In this document: positions 9,595 through 18,968 of the stretch, piece by piece
How the letters are laid out: every line of letters starts with the position of its first letter
Position numbering within the stretch: the first letter of the stretch is position 1
From: Saprospiraceae bacterium
GTDB lineage: Bacteria; Bacteroidota; Bacteroidia; Chitinophagales; Saprospiraceae
Direction: 5' to 3'
Assembly: GCA_016713025.1 (NCBI GenBank)
Contig: JADJPZ010000003.1
Coordinates: forward strand, 186,001-250,000
DNA: 64,000 nucleotides
Notes under the pieces: generated by a model
Seen by the model: only the letters and a program-made list of their open reading frames with translations
The model's database searches: none
What the model was told of the DNA's origin: nothing
Made by a program: the position numbers and the translations under genes

Positions 9595-9752
9595 TCACCT
9601 TTATAAGTTTTCAACATATTTTTTGGACCGGGAATGAAATGTTTTGAACAACATGTCTCAATTTGTAGAAATTTTGGTCTGGAATAGGAAATAAACATAC
9701 TCTAATTCCAATGATTTCCACTTTTAATTTCATTTGGTCTAATATGTTGATT

Positions 9753-11610
9753 TCATTTTAGAAAAACCATTTTTTCTATCAATAGCTCATTTTCACGATG
9801 ATCATTGGGTGTGACTACCAATTGGTAGTCTCTTTTTCCTGGTTGCGCGGTATTGATGGTGATGTTGTTATTGCCTCTGTCACGAACTGTTCCAGTGCCC
9901 ATAACCTTTTTTGTGGCTTTATCTATGACTTGAAGATCAAATGTACTTTTGGGATCTGACTTTTTTCCTGCGATGTTCAGTATGATGTTTTTGATCTTAA
10001 ATAAATCTATATTCTTCAATTCCATGACACCACCGTCGGGAGGCAATTGGCAATACTCCTTATTATTCACGTTTTTCCTGGTGAATCCATTTTCTTTGGG
10101 CAGAAAATTTGCATTGATTTCATTGTATTGAAGTTTTATAAAGGCAGATGTTAAGATAGGTTTTGATTTGTTGTCAGGCAAGTCAGTATATGAAGCTTTC
10201 AAGAACAACATGTTTCTGTTTTTATCTTTTACATCCGGTTTGGCATTGATACTTCCGGACAATGGCAGACTTTTTTTCAAGGTAGATTCCGGTTTTGCCA
10301 AACTCAAGATCCATTCTGTTATCATTTTTGCATCTTCTTCAGAAATGGTTGGATGGGCTGCCATGGCTACTTCTCCCCATTTACCTGAGCCACCTAGTCG
10401 TATTTTTTCGGACAGATATGCCACTGCATTCTTATCTTCTGCATACCGCTCAGCAATAGCTATATATGAAGGACCTATTGATGTGGTATCTTTTTTATGA
10501 CATGACTGGCAGTCAGATATGGCCATAAGATTTTCGCCAAATGATCCATTGGAAGATTCGACATGTCCGAGTTTATTCCAGGGAGCATTGATTTCCTTAG
10601 ACACCATCACATTTTTTAATATGATATCTTTGTCATCCTTGATATCAATACTGTACCTCACAGGTGTATCTGTAAAGTAAAATGTCTGATTACCATCGAC
10701 CGAGATGTTAATTTGCGGCGCATCATTACCGGAATTAAGCACCAGAGTTTCTGATGTTGATATATTGCCTGAAGCGTCGCTTACTTCGCATTTCAGTAGA
10801 GATTGGCTCACAGAGTTGATACTTTTTGAAAATACAGAATCTGTGGAACTAAATTTTTCTCCATTTAGGTACCATGTATATGTCAATACATCTTTATCAG
10901 GATCAATAGCATCCACTACAGCTCTGAATGTATGTGGAAGTACACTTTCTGTTTTGTCTACTTTGATTTTATTGATGCGCGGCACCCTGTTTTCAGGCGC
11001 ATAGTTAACTCTTGAAAGTCCCGAATCACTATTTTTTAAAAACCATCCTTTTCCATATTCCAATATATAAATCTGGCCATCGTCTGCCATCTCTATATCA
11101 ATGATATTATTAAATTTATATTCTTCCAAAAATGGTTCTATAACATTATCGGAGGCTACATCAACCAATTTTATCCAGTCACGTATCCAGTCATAAATGA
11201 GCAATTTCCCACTGAAATATGTGGGCAGTTTGGTCTTGCTTTGATACAAGTCTTCATAGTAAACCGGACCAGCCATAGCATTGCGTCCACCACTGCCCAG
11301 CATAGGGAATTCGTCTGACTTGTCGTAAGGGTAGTATATCAAGGCGGGTACTGCAGGTGGTAACTCTTTTAATCCGGTATTGACTCTCGATTCATTGATC
11401 GGCTTAGCAGGGTCATATTTGACCCCTGAAATACCGGTATCGTAATCGTACATGTTGTAAGCATAATTATTCCCTACAAATAAAGGCCAACCGAAATTTC
11501 CGGGAGCTTTGGCTTGATTTATTTCGTCATATCCTCTTGGTCCACGACTATCACTATTTGTACCTGCATCCGTACCTACTTCTCCCCAGTACAAGTAGCT
11601 GTTTTTTTTT
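9753..11610 (-). CDS. C-terminal part of ThuA/sorbosone dehydrogenase/cytochrome c fusion (after frameshift)
   Basis: This frame continues the gene that starts at 13077. Its real content begins at the T9 run 11602-11610 with WGEVGTDAG and continues the glucose/sorbosone dehydrogenase-type beta-propeller (PGNFGWPLFVGNNYAYNMYD, GQIYILEYGKGWF). Then come a PKD-like Ig domain (VLPHTFRAVVDAIDPDKD), a class I cytochrome c domain with the haem motif CQSCH and a likely Met ligand near VAMAAHP, and a C-terminal carbohydrate-binding-like beta domain (VMELKNIDLFKIKNIIL, GTGTVRD). The same order of domains is common in Bacteroidota proteins annotated as ThuA/PQQ-type sugar dehydrogenases. Likely exported, oxidising a sugar and passing electrons to the haem. 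The open frame runs on to 11720, but its first residues (MLRFLYRK...) are out of register and not real. Confidence 0.8.
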
Positions 11611-13077
11611 ATCCACCGATATCCTATAGGGATTCCGGTTTCCCATGACATAAATTTCCGGCCTTGCTTTAGGGTTTCCGGGCTTAAAAAGATTATCTTC
11701 CGGTATAGAAAACGTAGCATCGGGGTTTCTTTTTAATCGTAAAATTTTCCCGCGTAAATCATTGGTGTTGGCCGAAGAGCGTCTGGCGTCATACTGCTCA
11801 AATCCCGGTCTGTCATCCTGAGGTGCATACCCGTTATTTACATATTTCTGATCTAATTGATCAAAGGGTGTGGCATTATCTCCGGTACTCAGAAAAAGAT
11901 ATTGCCCATCCCCTGAAAAAGCAACAGAACCGCCTGTATGGCAACATATTTCTCTCTCCGACTCTACTTCGAGCACCGCTACCTCCGATGCCATATGTAG
12001 AGAATCACCTTTAAAAACAAACCTTGATAGCCTGTTGACAGGTTTGTCCACTGCCGCATAAAAAAGGTAGACATAATTGTTTTTGGCAAATTCAGGATCT
12101 TTTGTCAATCCCATAAGTCCTTCTTCTACATTGACTCCTTTTTTTTTTGACTGGTGATAGACATCCAGTTTTCCTACTTCAGTAATTTTTTTTTGTGACT
12201 CACTGTATAGCATCACTTCGCCTCTACGTTGTGCTATCAATACATCTTTGTTGGGTAAGATGGTCATTTCTGTAGGTTCAAATAACTGTCCTTGGATCAA
12301 CCTTTCCAAGGTTAATCTGTCGTTTTCAGGTCTTATAGGTGCTTTCGCTTTTTTATAATTTCTTTTGTTTTTGCCTACGGCCCACTTTATGCCGCCTAAA
12401 ACGTGCTGCAAAAAGGCTTCTTCCTGAAAGGATTCATTCGTATGTCCCAAACCAGTGTACCAGGCTCTTCCACCATCATATTCGTGATACCAGGCCATAG
12501 GATGGTTTTTTCCGTTTTTTCCGCCTTCATAGCTGGTTTCATCGATTTGTATCAGCACTTTCACATCCGGATTCATAGATTTGAAATCATACCACTCATC
12601 GAATCGGGCCCACTCTTTGTTTAAGTGTCTTGTGCTTTCGTGAGTTTGATCCATTACGATAAGTTTCGCTTTCTGTTGTTTTGGGTGGCTCATAAAATAT
12701 GCTCCGGCCAGCTTATTGAACCATGGCCAATGATATTCAGCATCGCAGGCCGCATGAATACCAACCCATCCGCCACCTGCTTGAATATACCTTTGAAATG
12801 CATTCTTTTGCCCGGCGTCAAACAATTCGCCTGTCGAATGCATAAATAAAAGCGCACTGTATTTCTTTAAATTTTCTTCATTAAATTTTTCAGAATCTGA
12901 AGTAGTGTCAATAGTAATTCCATTTTCAAGACCCAATTTGAAAATGGCTGCTACACCAGCTTCGATGGATTGATGTCTGAAAGTTTGAGTTTTTGTAAAA
13001 ACCAATATCTTGACTTCCTTCTTGGTACAAGAAAATAGAAAACAACAAAAAATTAACAGGAATATGACTTTGTTCAT
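11554..13077 (-). CDS. N-terminal part of ThuA/sorbosone dehydrogenase fusion lipoprotein (frameshifted)
   Basis: Starts with a lipoprotein signal peptide, MNKVIFLLIFCCFLFSC, with the lipidated Cys at residue 17. Residues about 22-240 form a ThuA-like (trehalose utilisation, glutamine amidotransferase-fold) domain: LVFTKTQTFRHQSIEAG, GWVGIHAACD, GRAWYTGLGH. From about residue 260 a sorbosone/glucose dehydrogenase beta-propeller begins: LFEPTEMTILPNKDVLIAQRRG, ICCHTGGSVAFSGDG, LRGKILRLKRNPD, RPEIYVMGNRNPYRISVD. The frame is then lost at an A9 run on the coding strand; with one A fewer it would join the frame ending at 9753, giving one protein of about 1,107 residues. Sequencing or assembly error is the simplest reading, but slippage at a long A run is also possible. 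Oriented against the uronate operon. Confidence 0.85.
   Translation of the reverse strand: MNKVIFLLIFCCFLFSCTKKEVKILVFTKTQTFRHQSIEAGVAAIFKLGLENGITIDTTSDSEKFNEENLKKYSALLFMHSTGELFDAGQKNAFQRYIQAGGGWVGIHAACDAEYHWPWFNKLAGAYFMSHPKQQKAKLIVMDQTHESTRHLNKEWARFDEWYDFKSMNPDVKVLIQIDETSYEGGKNGKNHPMAWYHEYDGGRAWYTGLGHTNESFQEEAFLQHVLGGIKWAVGKNKRNYKKAKAPIRPENDRLTLERLIQGQLFEPTEMTILPNKDVLIAQRRGEVMLYSESQKKITEVGKLDVYHQSKKKGVNVEEGLMGLTKDPEFAKNNYVYLFYAAVDKPVNRLSRFVFKGDSLHMASEVAVLEVESEREICCHTGGSVAFSGDGQYLFLSTGDNATPFDQLDQKYVNNGYAPQDDRPGFEQYDARRSSANTNDLRGKILRLKRNPDATFSIPEDNLFKPGNPKARPEIYVMGNRNPYRISVDKKKQLLVLGRSRYGCRYK
11602..11610 (-). other. A9 run (coding strand) at the frameshift in the ThuA fusion
   Basis: Nine T on the + strand, nine A on the coding strand. 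Nine A gives DKKKQLLVLG and a stop 16 codons on; eight A gives DKKNSYLYWGEVGTDAG, which continues the dehydrogenase family sequence. This is the longest A run inside a gene that I noticed in the window. Confidence 0.85.
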
Positions 13078-13766
13078 GATCGTTAATGAGTATAAATGTT
13101 CAAAATGTATGATCTATGAGCAAATGTAAAGGAAAATAGTTGTTAATTGTCAAAATGTAATTAAAAATTAAACAGTAAATATAAACATATTAATACCTGA
13201 GAATCCACTTACAAACTTTGCTGATCAGGTACCCGAAATTAGAGTATGTTTAAATTTTTATGTTTATGTGAAAGTGAGAAAATTTTATTATACCTAAATA
13301 TCTAAAATGAGATTCGTAGTGAGAGCTTCAAATACAAGAAAATCAGTACTTTTAGCGACAAATCATAGTCACCACTATGGTGCGAAGCTAAAAGTGAGAA
13401 AAGCGACTGATTTTGAGGTATTTGGAGGTCGTAATAGATTATCATTTTAGATTTTTAGGTTATAGACAAGATGACTGAATGGTCTCGTCTGTGTCGAGAA
13501 TTGAGTAAAATACCTTACTCTATAAAGCGTCGCATTGAGCGTAGCCGAAGCGATGCACTGAGCTAAGTCGAAGTGTGAAGGAACTGCGAGCAGCTCATTA
13601 ATAAAGCCGGTCAAGACGATTTTTAAAAAAATGTCTTGATCGGGACAGAAGAGTCCCGAGAGCTCAAGGTTAGCTTGACACGGTACGGCGAAAAATATAA
13701 CGCTGGGCAAAAAAAAATTGCCACTTGGAGCCAAATGATAAAAGTTTAAACGTACTCTAAATCATT
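13078..13766. other. 689-bp spacer made largely of repeat elements
   Basis: No convincing gene. It begins with an AT-rich stretch that should hold the promoter of the ThuA fusion. An inverted pair of the TTAGAGTATGTTTAAA end motif bounds 13240-13759, and a 151-bp palindromic element lies inside it at 13301-13451. The 95-codon open frame on the minus strand at 13447-13734 runs through repeat-like sequence and matches no family I recognise. Confidence 0.6.
13301..13451. repeat. Palindromic miniature element, copy 1 (151 bp core)
   Basis: Core runs from TCTAAAATGA to TCATTTTAGA; with the flanks the ends extend to ACCTAAATATCTAAAATGA on the left and a near-perfect inverse on the right (13293-13460). 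The two halves are an imperfect inverted repeat: GAGCTTCAAATAC...AAAATCAGT on the left against ACCTCAAAATCAGTCGC read backwards from the right. The centre is GACAAATCATAG..CTATGGTGCG. A second copy of the same 151-bp length lies inverted at 29325-29475. The whole could fold into one long hairpin. No ORF, so it would be a non-autonomous (MITE-like) element. Confidence 0.7.
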
Positions 13767-14917
13767 TCAATCCACCATCATTATTTCTCTATCCAATCGC
13801 TGTTGTTTCATTTTTGAAGGTAGATCACGGTACTCATACTGCTGATTTCTCAATTGAGGTGTAAACCCAGCTTCTTTGATGGCATTCTGGATACCTTCAG
13901 CAGTAAATCTGAATGAAGCACCGGCAGCTGACACCACATTTTCTTCGATCATGATACTACCGAAGTCATTAGCTCCCGCGTGAAGGCAAATCTGGGCTGT
14001 TTTTTCCCAACAGTAAGCCAGGAAGCCTGTATGTTGATGATATTGGGCAGCATAATTCTGCTCATTGCTATCATCCGTATATATTCATCACTTGTACATT
14101 GATTTCGGGCTCTTTTTATTTTTTTGAGTATGGTATCTTCATCCATAAACGGCCATGGGATGAATGCCAGAAATCCTTTAGCTTGAGCCGGTTTTTCTGA
14201 TTGCACTTCTCTTAAAGCAACAAAGTGCTGCATCCTTTCAAAGTTGGTTTCTATATGCCCAAACATCATGGTTGCAGATGTGGTGATGTCCAACTGATGT
14301 GCCGCTCTCATCACATCGAGCCATTCCTGTCCACCACATTTACCTTTGGAGATCAATCTGCGTACTCTATCGTCCAGAATCTCTGCTCCCGCACCTGGAA
14401 GTGAGTCCAGTCCTGCATCTTTCAGTTCCTTTAACACTTCCGTGTGTGTAGATTTTTCTAGTTTGGTGATGTGTGCAATTTCAGGTGGTCCTAGTGCATG
14501 AAGTTTTAATTTGGGATAAAGGGATTTTAACTCTTTAAATAAATCTACATAGTACGCCAAACCCAGGTCAGGATGATGACCACCTTGCAGCAATAATTGT
14601 TCGCCTCCGAGGTCAAAAGTCTCTTCTATTTTTTGTTTGTACTCTTCTATGGTGGTGATGTATGATTCTCCATGCCCAGGTCTTCTGTAAAAATTACAAA
14701 ACTTACAATTGGCGATACACACATTGGTCGTGTTGGAATTTCGGTCTATGATCCAGGTGACTTTATCATGTGGCACATGGTGTTTTTTTATGGCATTTCC
14801 GACAAACATCAAGTCAGTGGTGGACGCATTTTCAAATAAAAATAGACCTTCTTCGGCTGTCAGAAACTCAAGATGGAGGGCTCGGTTAAGTAGATTTGAT
14901 ATTATTTTAGTATCCAT
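13767..14917 (-). CDS. mqnC: Cyclic dehypoxanthine futalosine synthase, frameshifted near the C-terminus
   Basis: Radical SAM enzyme of the futalosine route to menaquinone; it closes the spiro ring of dehypoxanthine futalosine. The [4Fe-4S] motif is CIANCKFCNFYRRPGH with Cys 67, 71 and 74; MqnC-type segments include GGEQLLLQGGHHPDLGLAYY and LHALGPPEIAHI. The main frame ends at 13949, but the family's conserved tail (IMIEENVVSAAGASFRFT and on) continues in another frame to 13767. The break is at the A run 14000-14005: one more A restores a protein of about 383 residues, the normal length. Menaquinone is normally needed for respiration, so a sequence error is more likely than loss. Its partners mqnA/D/E are not in the window; ubiE (30140) completes the pathway. 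Confidence 0.9.
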
Positions 14918-14988
14918 TACTTGTGCAAAGTTATGGATACTAAACTAAATTTAATCATTATGGTTTTTAAAGCCATACCACAAAATCA

Positions 14989-15840
14989 TCACTTCTTGTC
15001 ACTCTTGTAAACATTGATTCCGTTTTCATTGATTTCGTAGTAATCTCCTGAGGCATGGATGACATATTTCATGCCCTCTTTCCCGACGCTAAATGGTGTG
15101 CCCATTAAGATTCTTTCTTTAAACTTGATGGAATAGCTTTTCATTCCGGTTCCTGTGTAGTAATAAATATTTCTGCCATCAAAGGTAAAATGTTTGATAT
15201 CCTGAGCCTCAAAATGATATTGATATTGACCTAAATTGTCAAAAATATAAAAGCCTTGACTTTTATCACACAACACGACAATGTTATTTTTTTCACGAAT
15301 GTCATATATACGGGCGTCTTTCATTCCAAAATCATTCACATTGGATGTTTCCAGAATTACCGTTCCATTGTCTCTTATCTTGATAAGTTTAAACTGTACC
15401 GGATCATAAACCCAAAAGTTGCCATCATTAGATACTGTACAGGCAGTGATATCAGCAAACTTGTCGCTAAGATTGAGTTCTGAAATCAGACTCAATGTAT
15501 TGTCCAGGATCACAGCTTTGTTGAAGTCATCACTAAAAACCACTATCTTAAGAGGATTGCTGACATCTATTCTGGAGATAAACCCCGTTTTTTTATCAGC
15601 ATACCTGTATTGTTCTGTAAGATCAGGTTTGTAATTGATCAGCCTGTTTTTGTTATCGACGACATATAGCCTACCCAAATTATCAACTTCAGCCAGGAAT
15701 GGTTTTACTTTCAAATGAAAATCACCTTCACCTGGTAATGATGTCGAAACAGTTTTTTTTGTAGGACTACAACTTATCAATATCAAGAGATATAATAAAC
15801 CGTGGAAACTCAAGTTCCTTTTGGGGCAAAATTGATTCAT
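14989..15840 (-). CDS. Lipoprotein, beta-propeller-like, unknown function
   Basis: 283 residues. The N-terminus MNQFCPKRNLSFHGLLYLLILISC is a lipoprotein signal with a LISC lipobox. The rest is a series of short beta-rich units with spaced aspartates and glycines (VDNLGRLYVVDNKNRLINY, VSNDGNFWVYDP, FDNLGQYQYHF, FTFDGRNIYYY), as in NHL or six-bladed propeller proteins. I do not recognise a named family. It lies between mqnC and lpxH on the same strand; the gaps (71 and 41 bases) allow co-transcription with both. Probably anchored in the outer or inner membrane facing the periplasm. Confidence 0.7.
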   Translation of the reverse strand: MNQFCPKRNLSFHGLLYLLILISCSPTKKTVSTSLPGEGDFHLKVKPFLAEVDNLGRLYVVDNKNRLINYKPDLTEQYRYADKKTGFISRIDVSNPLKIVVFSDDFNKAVILDNTLSLISELNLSDKFADITACTVSNDGNFWVYDPVQFKLIKIRDNGTVILETSNVNDFGMKDARIYDIREKNNIVVLCDKSQGFYIFDNLGQYQYHFEAQDIKHFTFDGRNIYYYTGTGMKSYSIKFKERILMGTPFSVGKEGMKYVIHASGDYYEINENGINVYKSDKK

Positions 15841-15881
15841 GATTGCAGAATTATTAGATATCTTGTTTAATATCTACCAAA

Positions 15882-16664
15882 TCACATGCCATAAATCTTT
15901 GTATGTTCTGATTTGTAAAATTTTACATGAAATTCTTTTCCATCCCAGACTCCATATGAGCAAACGTACAACCATTCGCCCAGATTGACATACCTGCTTA
16001 CTCCATTAGAAAGCTTATAATCAACAGGCAAATGTCTATGACCAAATATAAAATAATCTATATTGTCCTTTGCTTCATAGTTTTCGCAGTATTGTACTAA
16101 CCACTCTTTGGAAGGATCAACAAATGGTGCTTCATCACCTGTGTATTTCCTACTTTTTGAACTGAAATATTTCATAAGACCAATACCTGCATCTGGATGA
16201 AGAAGGCTAAATAGCCACTGGCACACAGGATTACTGAAAATGGTTTTTATAATTTTATAGCCTTTGTCCCCTGGGCCCAAACCATCTCCATGTCCGATAT
16301 AAAATGTTTTGCCGAAAATTTCTTTAATAATCGGCTTTCTGATGATGGGTATGCCCAATTCATCTTCAAAATATCTGAACATCCACATATCATGATTGCC
16401 AGTAAAAAAATAAACAGGAATCCCCTTATCTCTTAATGCTGCTAATTTTCCTAAAATTCTAGAGAATCCTTTCGGTATCACTTTCCCATACTCAAACCAA
16501 AAATCGAATACATCTCCAACTAAGTAGAGTTCACCCAATTCATCTTCAATTTCTGACAACCAACTCACGATCTTTTTCTCTCGGGCTTCTGTGCAAAGCA
16601 AGGCATCTGCTCCAAGATGAAAATCTGAGACAAAAAATACTTTCTTATGTTTAGGTTCGGTCAA
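15882..16664 (-). CDS. lpxH: UDP-2,3-diacylglucosamine diphosphatase
   Basis: Hydrolyses UDP-2,3-diacylglucosamine to lipid X in lipid A synthesis. 260 residues with the five metallophosphatase motifs in order: FFVSDFHLGA (residues 10-19), GDVFDFW (about 50), GNHD (about 93), GHGDG (about 124) and GHRHLP (about 206). The conserved Asp/His/Asn metal ligands are all present. Membrane-peripheral cytoplasmic enzyme. The stretch just upstream holds a repeat copy and a half-end ATTTTAGATATTTAGGT at 16681-16697 that matches the palindromic element at 29325. Confidence 0.92.
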   Translation of the reverse strand: MTEPKHKKVFFVSDFHLGADALLCTEAREKKIVSWLSEIEDELGELYLVGDVFDFWFEYGKVIPKGFSRILGKLAALRDKGIPVYFFTGNHDMWMFRYFEDELGIPIIRKPIIKEIFGKTFYIGHGDGLGPGDKGYKIIKTIFSNPVCQWLFSLLHPDAGIGLMKYFSSKSRKYTGDEAPFVDPSKEWLVQYCENYEAKDNIDYFIFGHRHLPVDYKLSNGVSRYVNLGEWLYVCSYGVWDGKEFHVKFYKSEHTKIYGM

Positions 16665-16712
16665 AATATTCTTGTGAATAATTTTAGATATTTAGGTTAT
16701 TTATATTTCAGG

Positions 16713-16816
16713 TAAGAGTATAATAGGCGGGCAGGTGAACTAAATAAGGCGAATATTTTGAAGCCAGGTTCATAATACATTGATTTTAAGGCAATAAAAA
16801 TTTAAACATACTCTTA
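16713..16816 (+). repeat. Dispersed repeat, copy A
   Basis: Begins with TAAGAGTATAATAGGCGGGC, contains GGTTCATAATACATTGATTT and ends AAATTTAAACATACTCTTA. The last 70 bases are nearly identical to copy B (19897-20060) and, inverted, to copy C (34050-34145). The ends are inverted versions of the same TTAGAGTATG motif, as in a small transposon without a gene. Confidence 0.65.
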
Positions 16817-16946
16817 ATTTCATCCAGGACTTTTCACAATGGGTTCAACTTTAAACAACATGTTATCAATGCACAAAAACAAAAATATTTGCTATCCAAT
16901 AGCATTTCTATATCACGTTGCAAAGATACAATTTCCTCTGCTATTT

Positions 16947-17180
16947 TTAACCCCCATTATGCGTTAGAACTTCGTAATGAAGACCACTACGTTGCAGGCG
17001 AGCAGGTAAGATAAGAATTTTCGGAAGCGAATCATAGTTACCACAATAGCAGAGCTGCACGTGGTTTTGTGAGTGATTGAAAATTAGTAGAGTTCCTTAT
17101 TTTGAGTGAATTTCGGCATGTAATCCCTGCCTCTTGATTGATTGGCAGGCAGGAATTTTTTAATGCATAATGCGGGTTTA
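16947..17180. repeat. 234-bp element with 20-bp terminal inverted repeats
   Basis: Left end TTAACCCCCATTATGCGTTA; right end TAATGCATAATGCGGGTTTA. The inverse of the right end matches the left at 17 of 20 positions. The inside has no ORF but includes GAATCATAGTTACCAC, which resembles the centre of the 151-bp palindromic element, and CCTGCCTC..GGCAGGCAGG, which can pair. A non-autonomous mobile element is the best reading; only one full copy is seen here. Confidence 0.55.
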
Positions 17181-17397
17181 AGCTTAACACTTCACAGTAA
17201 TGCAGCACAATTTCCATGTGCCTGTAATTTACTGTTGCTTCTGCATTGCAGTACTTCAGCCCTCCATCTGGAACAACTGCCTACTATTCATTAAACTATC
17301 AAGCACCAATAATCATTCTTTTTTGTAGCTTGCAGTCAGTCTAAGTATTTCATCCTTGAGTTTTTATTTGTTTCTTTATATCTGGAGGCTATCATGT

Positions 17398-18801
17398 TTA
17401 GAAATAAAAAACTAATAGCAAACTTAGATCATGAAAGCTCTCTGATTGATTGAATGTTTCTCCGGCATTTTTGAAATCTGCCTTGCTGTGATAGTGATCA
17501 TATTGGAAACCTGCATTGATATTTTGATAGATCGGAATATTATATTTTGACTTTATCAAAGTTATGTTTTTTACGCCCGTGGGGTTGTCCTTAGAATTGA
17601 TTCTGTAGAAATTTAATATGAATTCCAATAATCCATTTTTTTTAAAATCAAATAAACTTTCTGCTTCCAGCATAAGACCATGACCATATATATAATCCCT
17701 GTTAAATCTTGGAAAAATATCAATATGTACAGGTACTACAAAGTCAGAATTGCTGCTACCATAGATAATCAAACCTAATTTGGCAGCTAAATGTACATCT
17801 GAGACTTCTGAAGTCATCAATAGTGCACCATCTCCGGTTAGACCAATAATACTGAGTTTATATCTGTCATTTTGTAAAAAGTCATAGTGTTGACTCATGC
17901 CTGCCAATAGAGATGTGTTTGACGCGAGGCTATATTTTTTACCTAAAATAATCGCATCTGATTGAATATTAAAGTAAGTGTTTCTGCTACCAGATTTAAA
18001 ATGGTTGATATTCCACAACCATGAGTTGAATCTAAAATGGTCAAAAGCATTATATTTTATTTTGGTTCTGTCGTATATATTTCCATAGCTCAGATCAAAA
18101 CCAATCCTTTGACCTGCAGCACTCGTGTTCCCCTGAGTTGGATCAAAGCGGTAATTTAAGCCTGTTTTGAGTGAAAACTTCAAAGGTGTAAATGAATTGG
18201 CGGTGACAGACAGGTTTTTGCCCAGTACCCACCTGTTGATAGCTGCTACCGGGTTGATCAAACCGCCGATCACCTTTCTGAAGATGGGGTTTTTGAATTT
18301 TGAAGGATGGTTCCAGGAGAAATCAGTAAGTCTGTATGTTATCTCACCAAGATATATTCCACCGAAAGTGGTTGTATAGAAATCAATAATACTTGGAGGT
18401 TCTGTTTCCGCAAAATATTCCCACAAAAGGCTGTGACCAACAACATATGAAGTGGACTCATAAAATGCTAAATTCTGCATTCTGGCTGCATTAAATGCAA
18501 GAGAGCCATGATAAGGATGACCAAACCAGTTTGTTGCAAAAGCATCTCCGTCAGTCATAAACCCACGGTTAATATTGATCCACCATGTGGAAGGGTTTAC
18601 ATCTGCCCAAGCCAATCCCGAAACGTGATAATCAAACCGGTTGATGATGAGGTTTATTCCAAAAATATGATAAATAGGTGTAATGTAGTCTTTTTTAGCC
18701 GCCGTATCAAGGATAATGTTATCAATAGAACTCTGAGATCTTGGGTATATCACCGTTCCAAATATTAAAACTACTGACAACCATATAAAGATATTTTTCA
18801 T
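17398..18801 (-). CDS. DUF3943 domain-containing outer-membrane protein
   Basis: 467 residues with an N-terminal signal peptide (MKNIFIWLSVVLIFGTVIYP). The DUF3943 part covers about residues 45-170: NPSTWWININRGFMTDGDAFATNWFGHPYHGSLAFNAAR, then YVVGHSLLWEYFAE and TTTFGGIYLGEITYRLTD. The C-terminal half alternates polar and hydrophobic residues and ends in SLLLVFYF, with a terminal aromatic as in outer-membrane beta-barrels. Members are exported proteins of unknown role in Bacteroidota and Proteobacteria. Single gene between repeat-rich spacers; not obviously part of an operon. Confidence 0.8.
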   Translation of the reverse strand: MKNIFIWLSVVLIFGTVIYPRSQSSIDNIILDTAAKKDYITPIYHIFGINLIINRFDYHVSGLAWADVNPSTWWININRGFMTDGDAFATNWFGHPYHGSLAFNAARMQNLAFYESTSYVVGHSLLWEYFAETEPPSIIDFYTTTFGGIYLGEITYRLTDFSWNHPSKFKNPIFRKVIGGLINPVAAINRWVLGKNLSVTANSFTPLKFSLKTGLNYRFDPTQGNTSAAGQRIGFDLSYGNIYDRTKIKYNAFDHFRFNSWLWNINHFKSGSRNTYFNIQSDAIILGKKYSLASNTSLLAGMSQHYDFLQNDRYKLSIIGLTGDGALLMTSEVSDVHLAAKLGLIIYGSSNSDFVVPVHIDIFPRFNRDYIYGHGLMLEAESLFDFKKNGLLEFILNFYRINSKDNPTGVKNITLIKSKYNIPIYQNINAGFQYDHYHSKADFKNAGETFNQSESFHDLSLLLVFYF

Positions 18802-18968
18802 ATGCCAAACCTGTATTATAGCGAAACAGGTGTTTATAGTAATTATGAGTACGTCAGATTTTTCATGTTTAAGTAAAATTCAAGAAATTTTATAACATAC
18901 CCTATAACTCCAAACATAAAAGTATCACTATATTTACACAATTTTGATGATCCGGATCAGCTCAAACG

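Larger units (their letters stand above)
16665..17397. other. 733-bp spacer with two kinds of repeat element
   Basis: No gene seen. It holds a solo end of the 151-bp palindromic family (16681-16697), a copy of the TTAGAGTATGTTTAAA-ended family (16713-16816) and a 234-bp element with 20-bp terminal inverted repeats (16947-17180). Downstream of that, 17181-17397 is plain AT-rich sequence before the end of the DUF3943 gene. Confidence 0.55.

Noticed and set aside
13447..13734. 95-codon minus-strand ORF
   Set aside because: It runs through repeat-like spacer sequence, has no family likeness, and its composition is unlike the genes around it.
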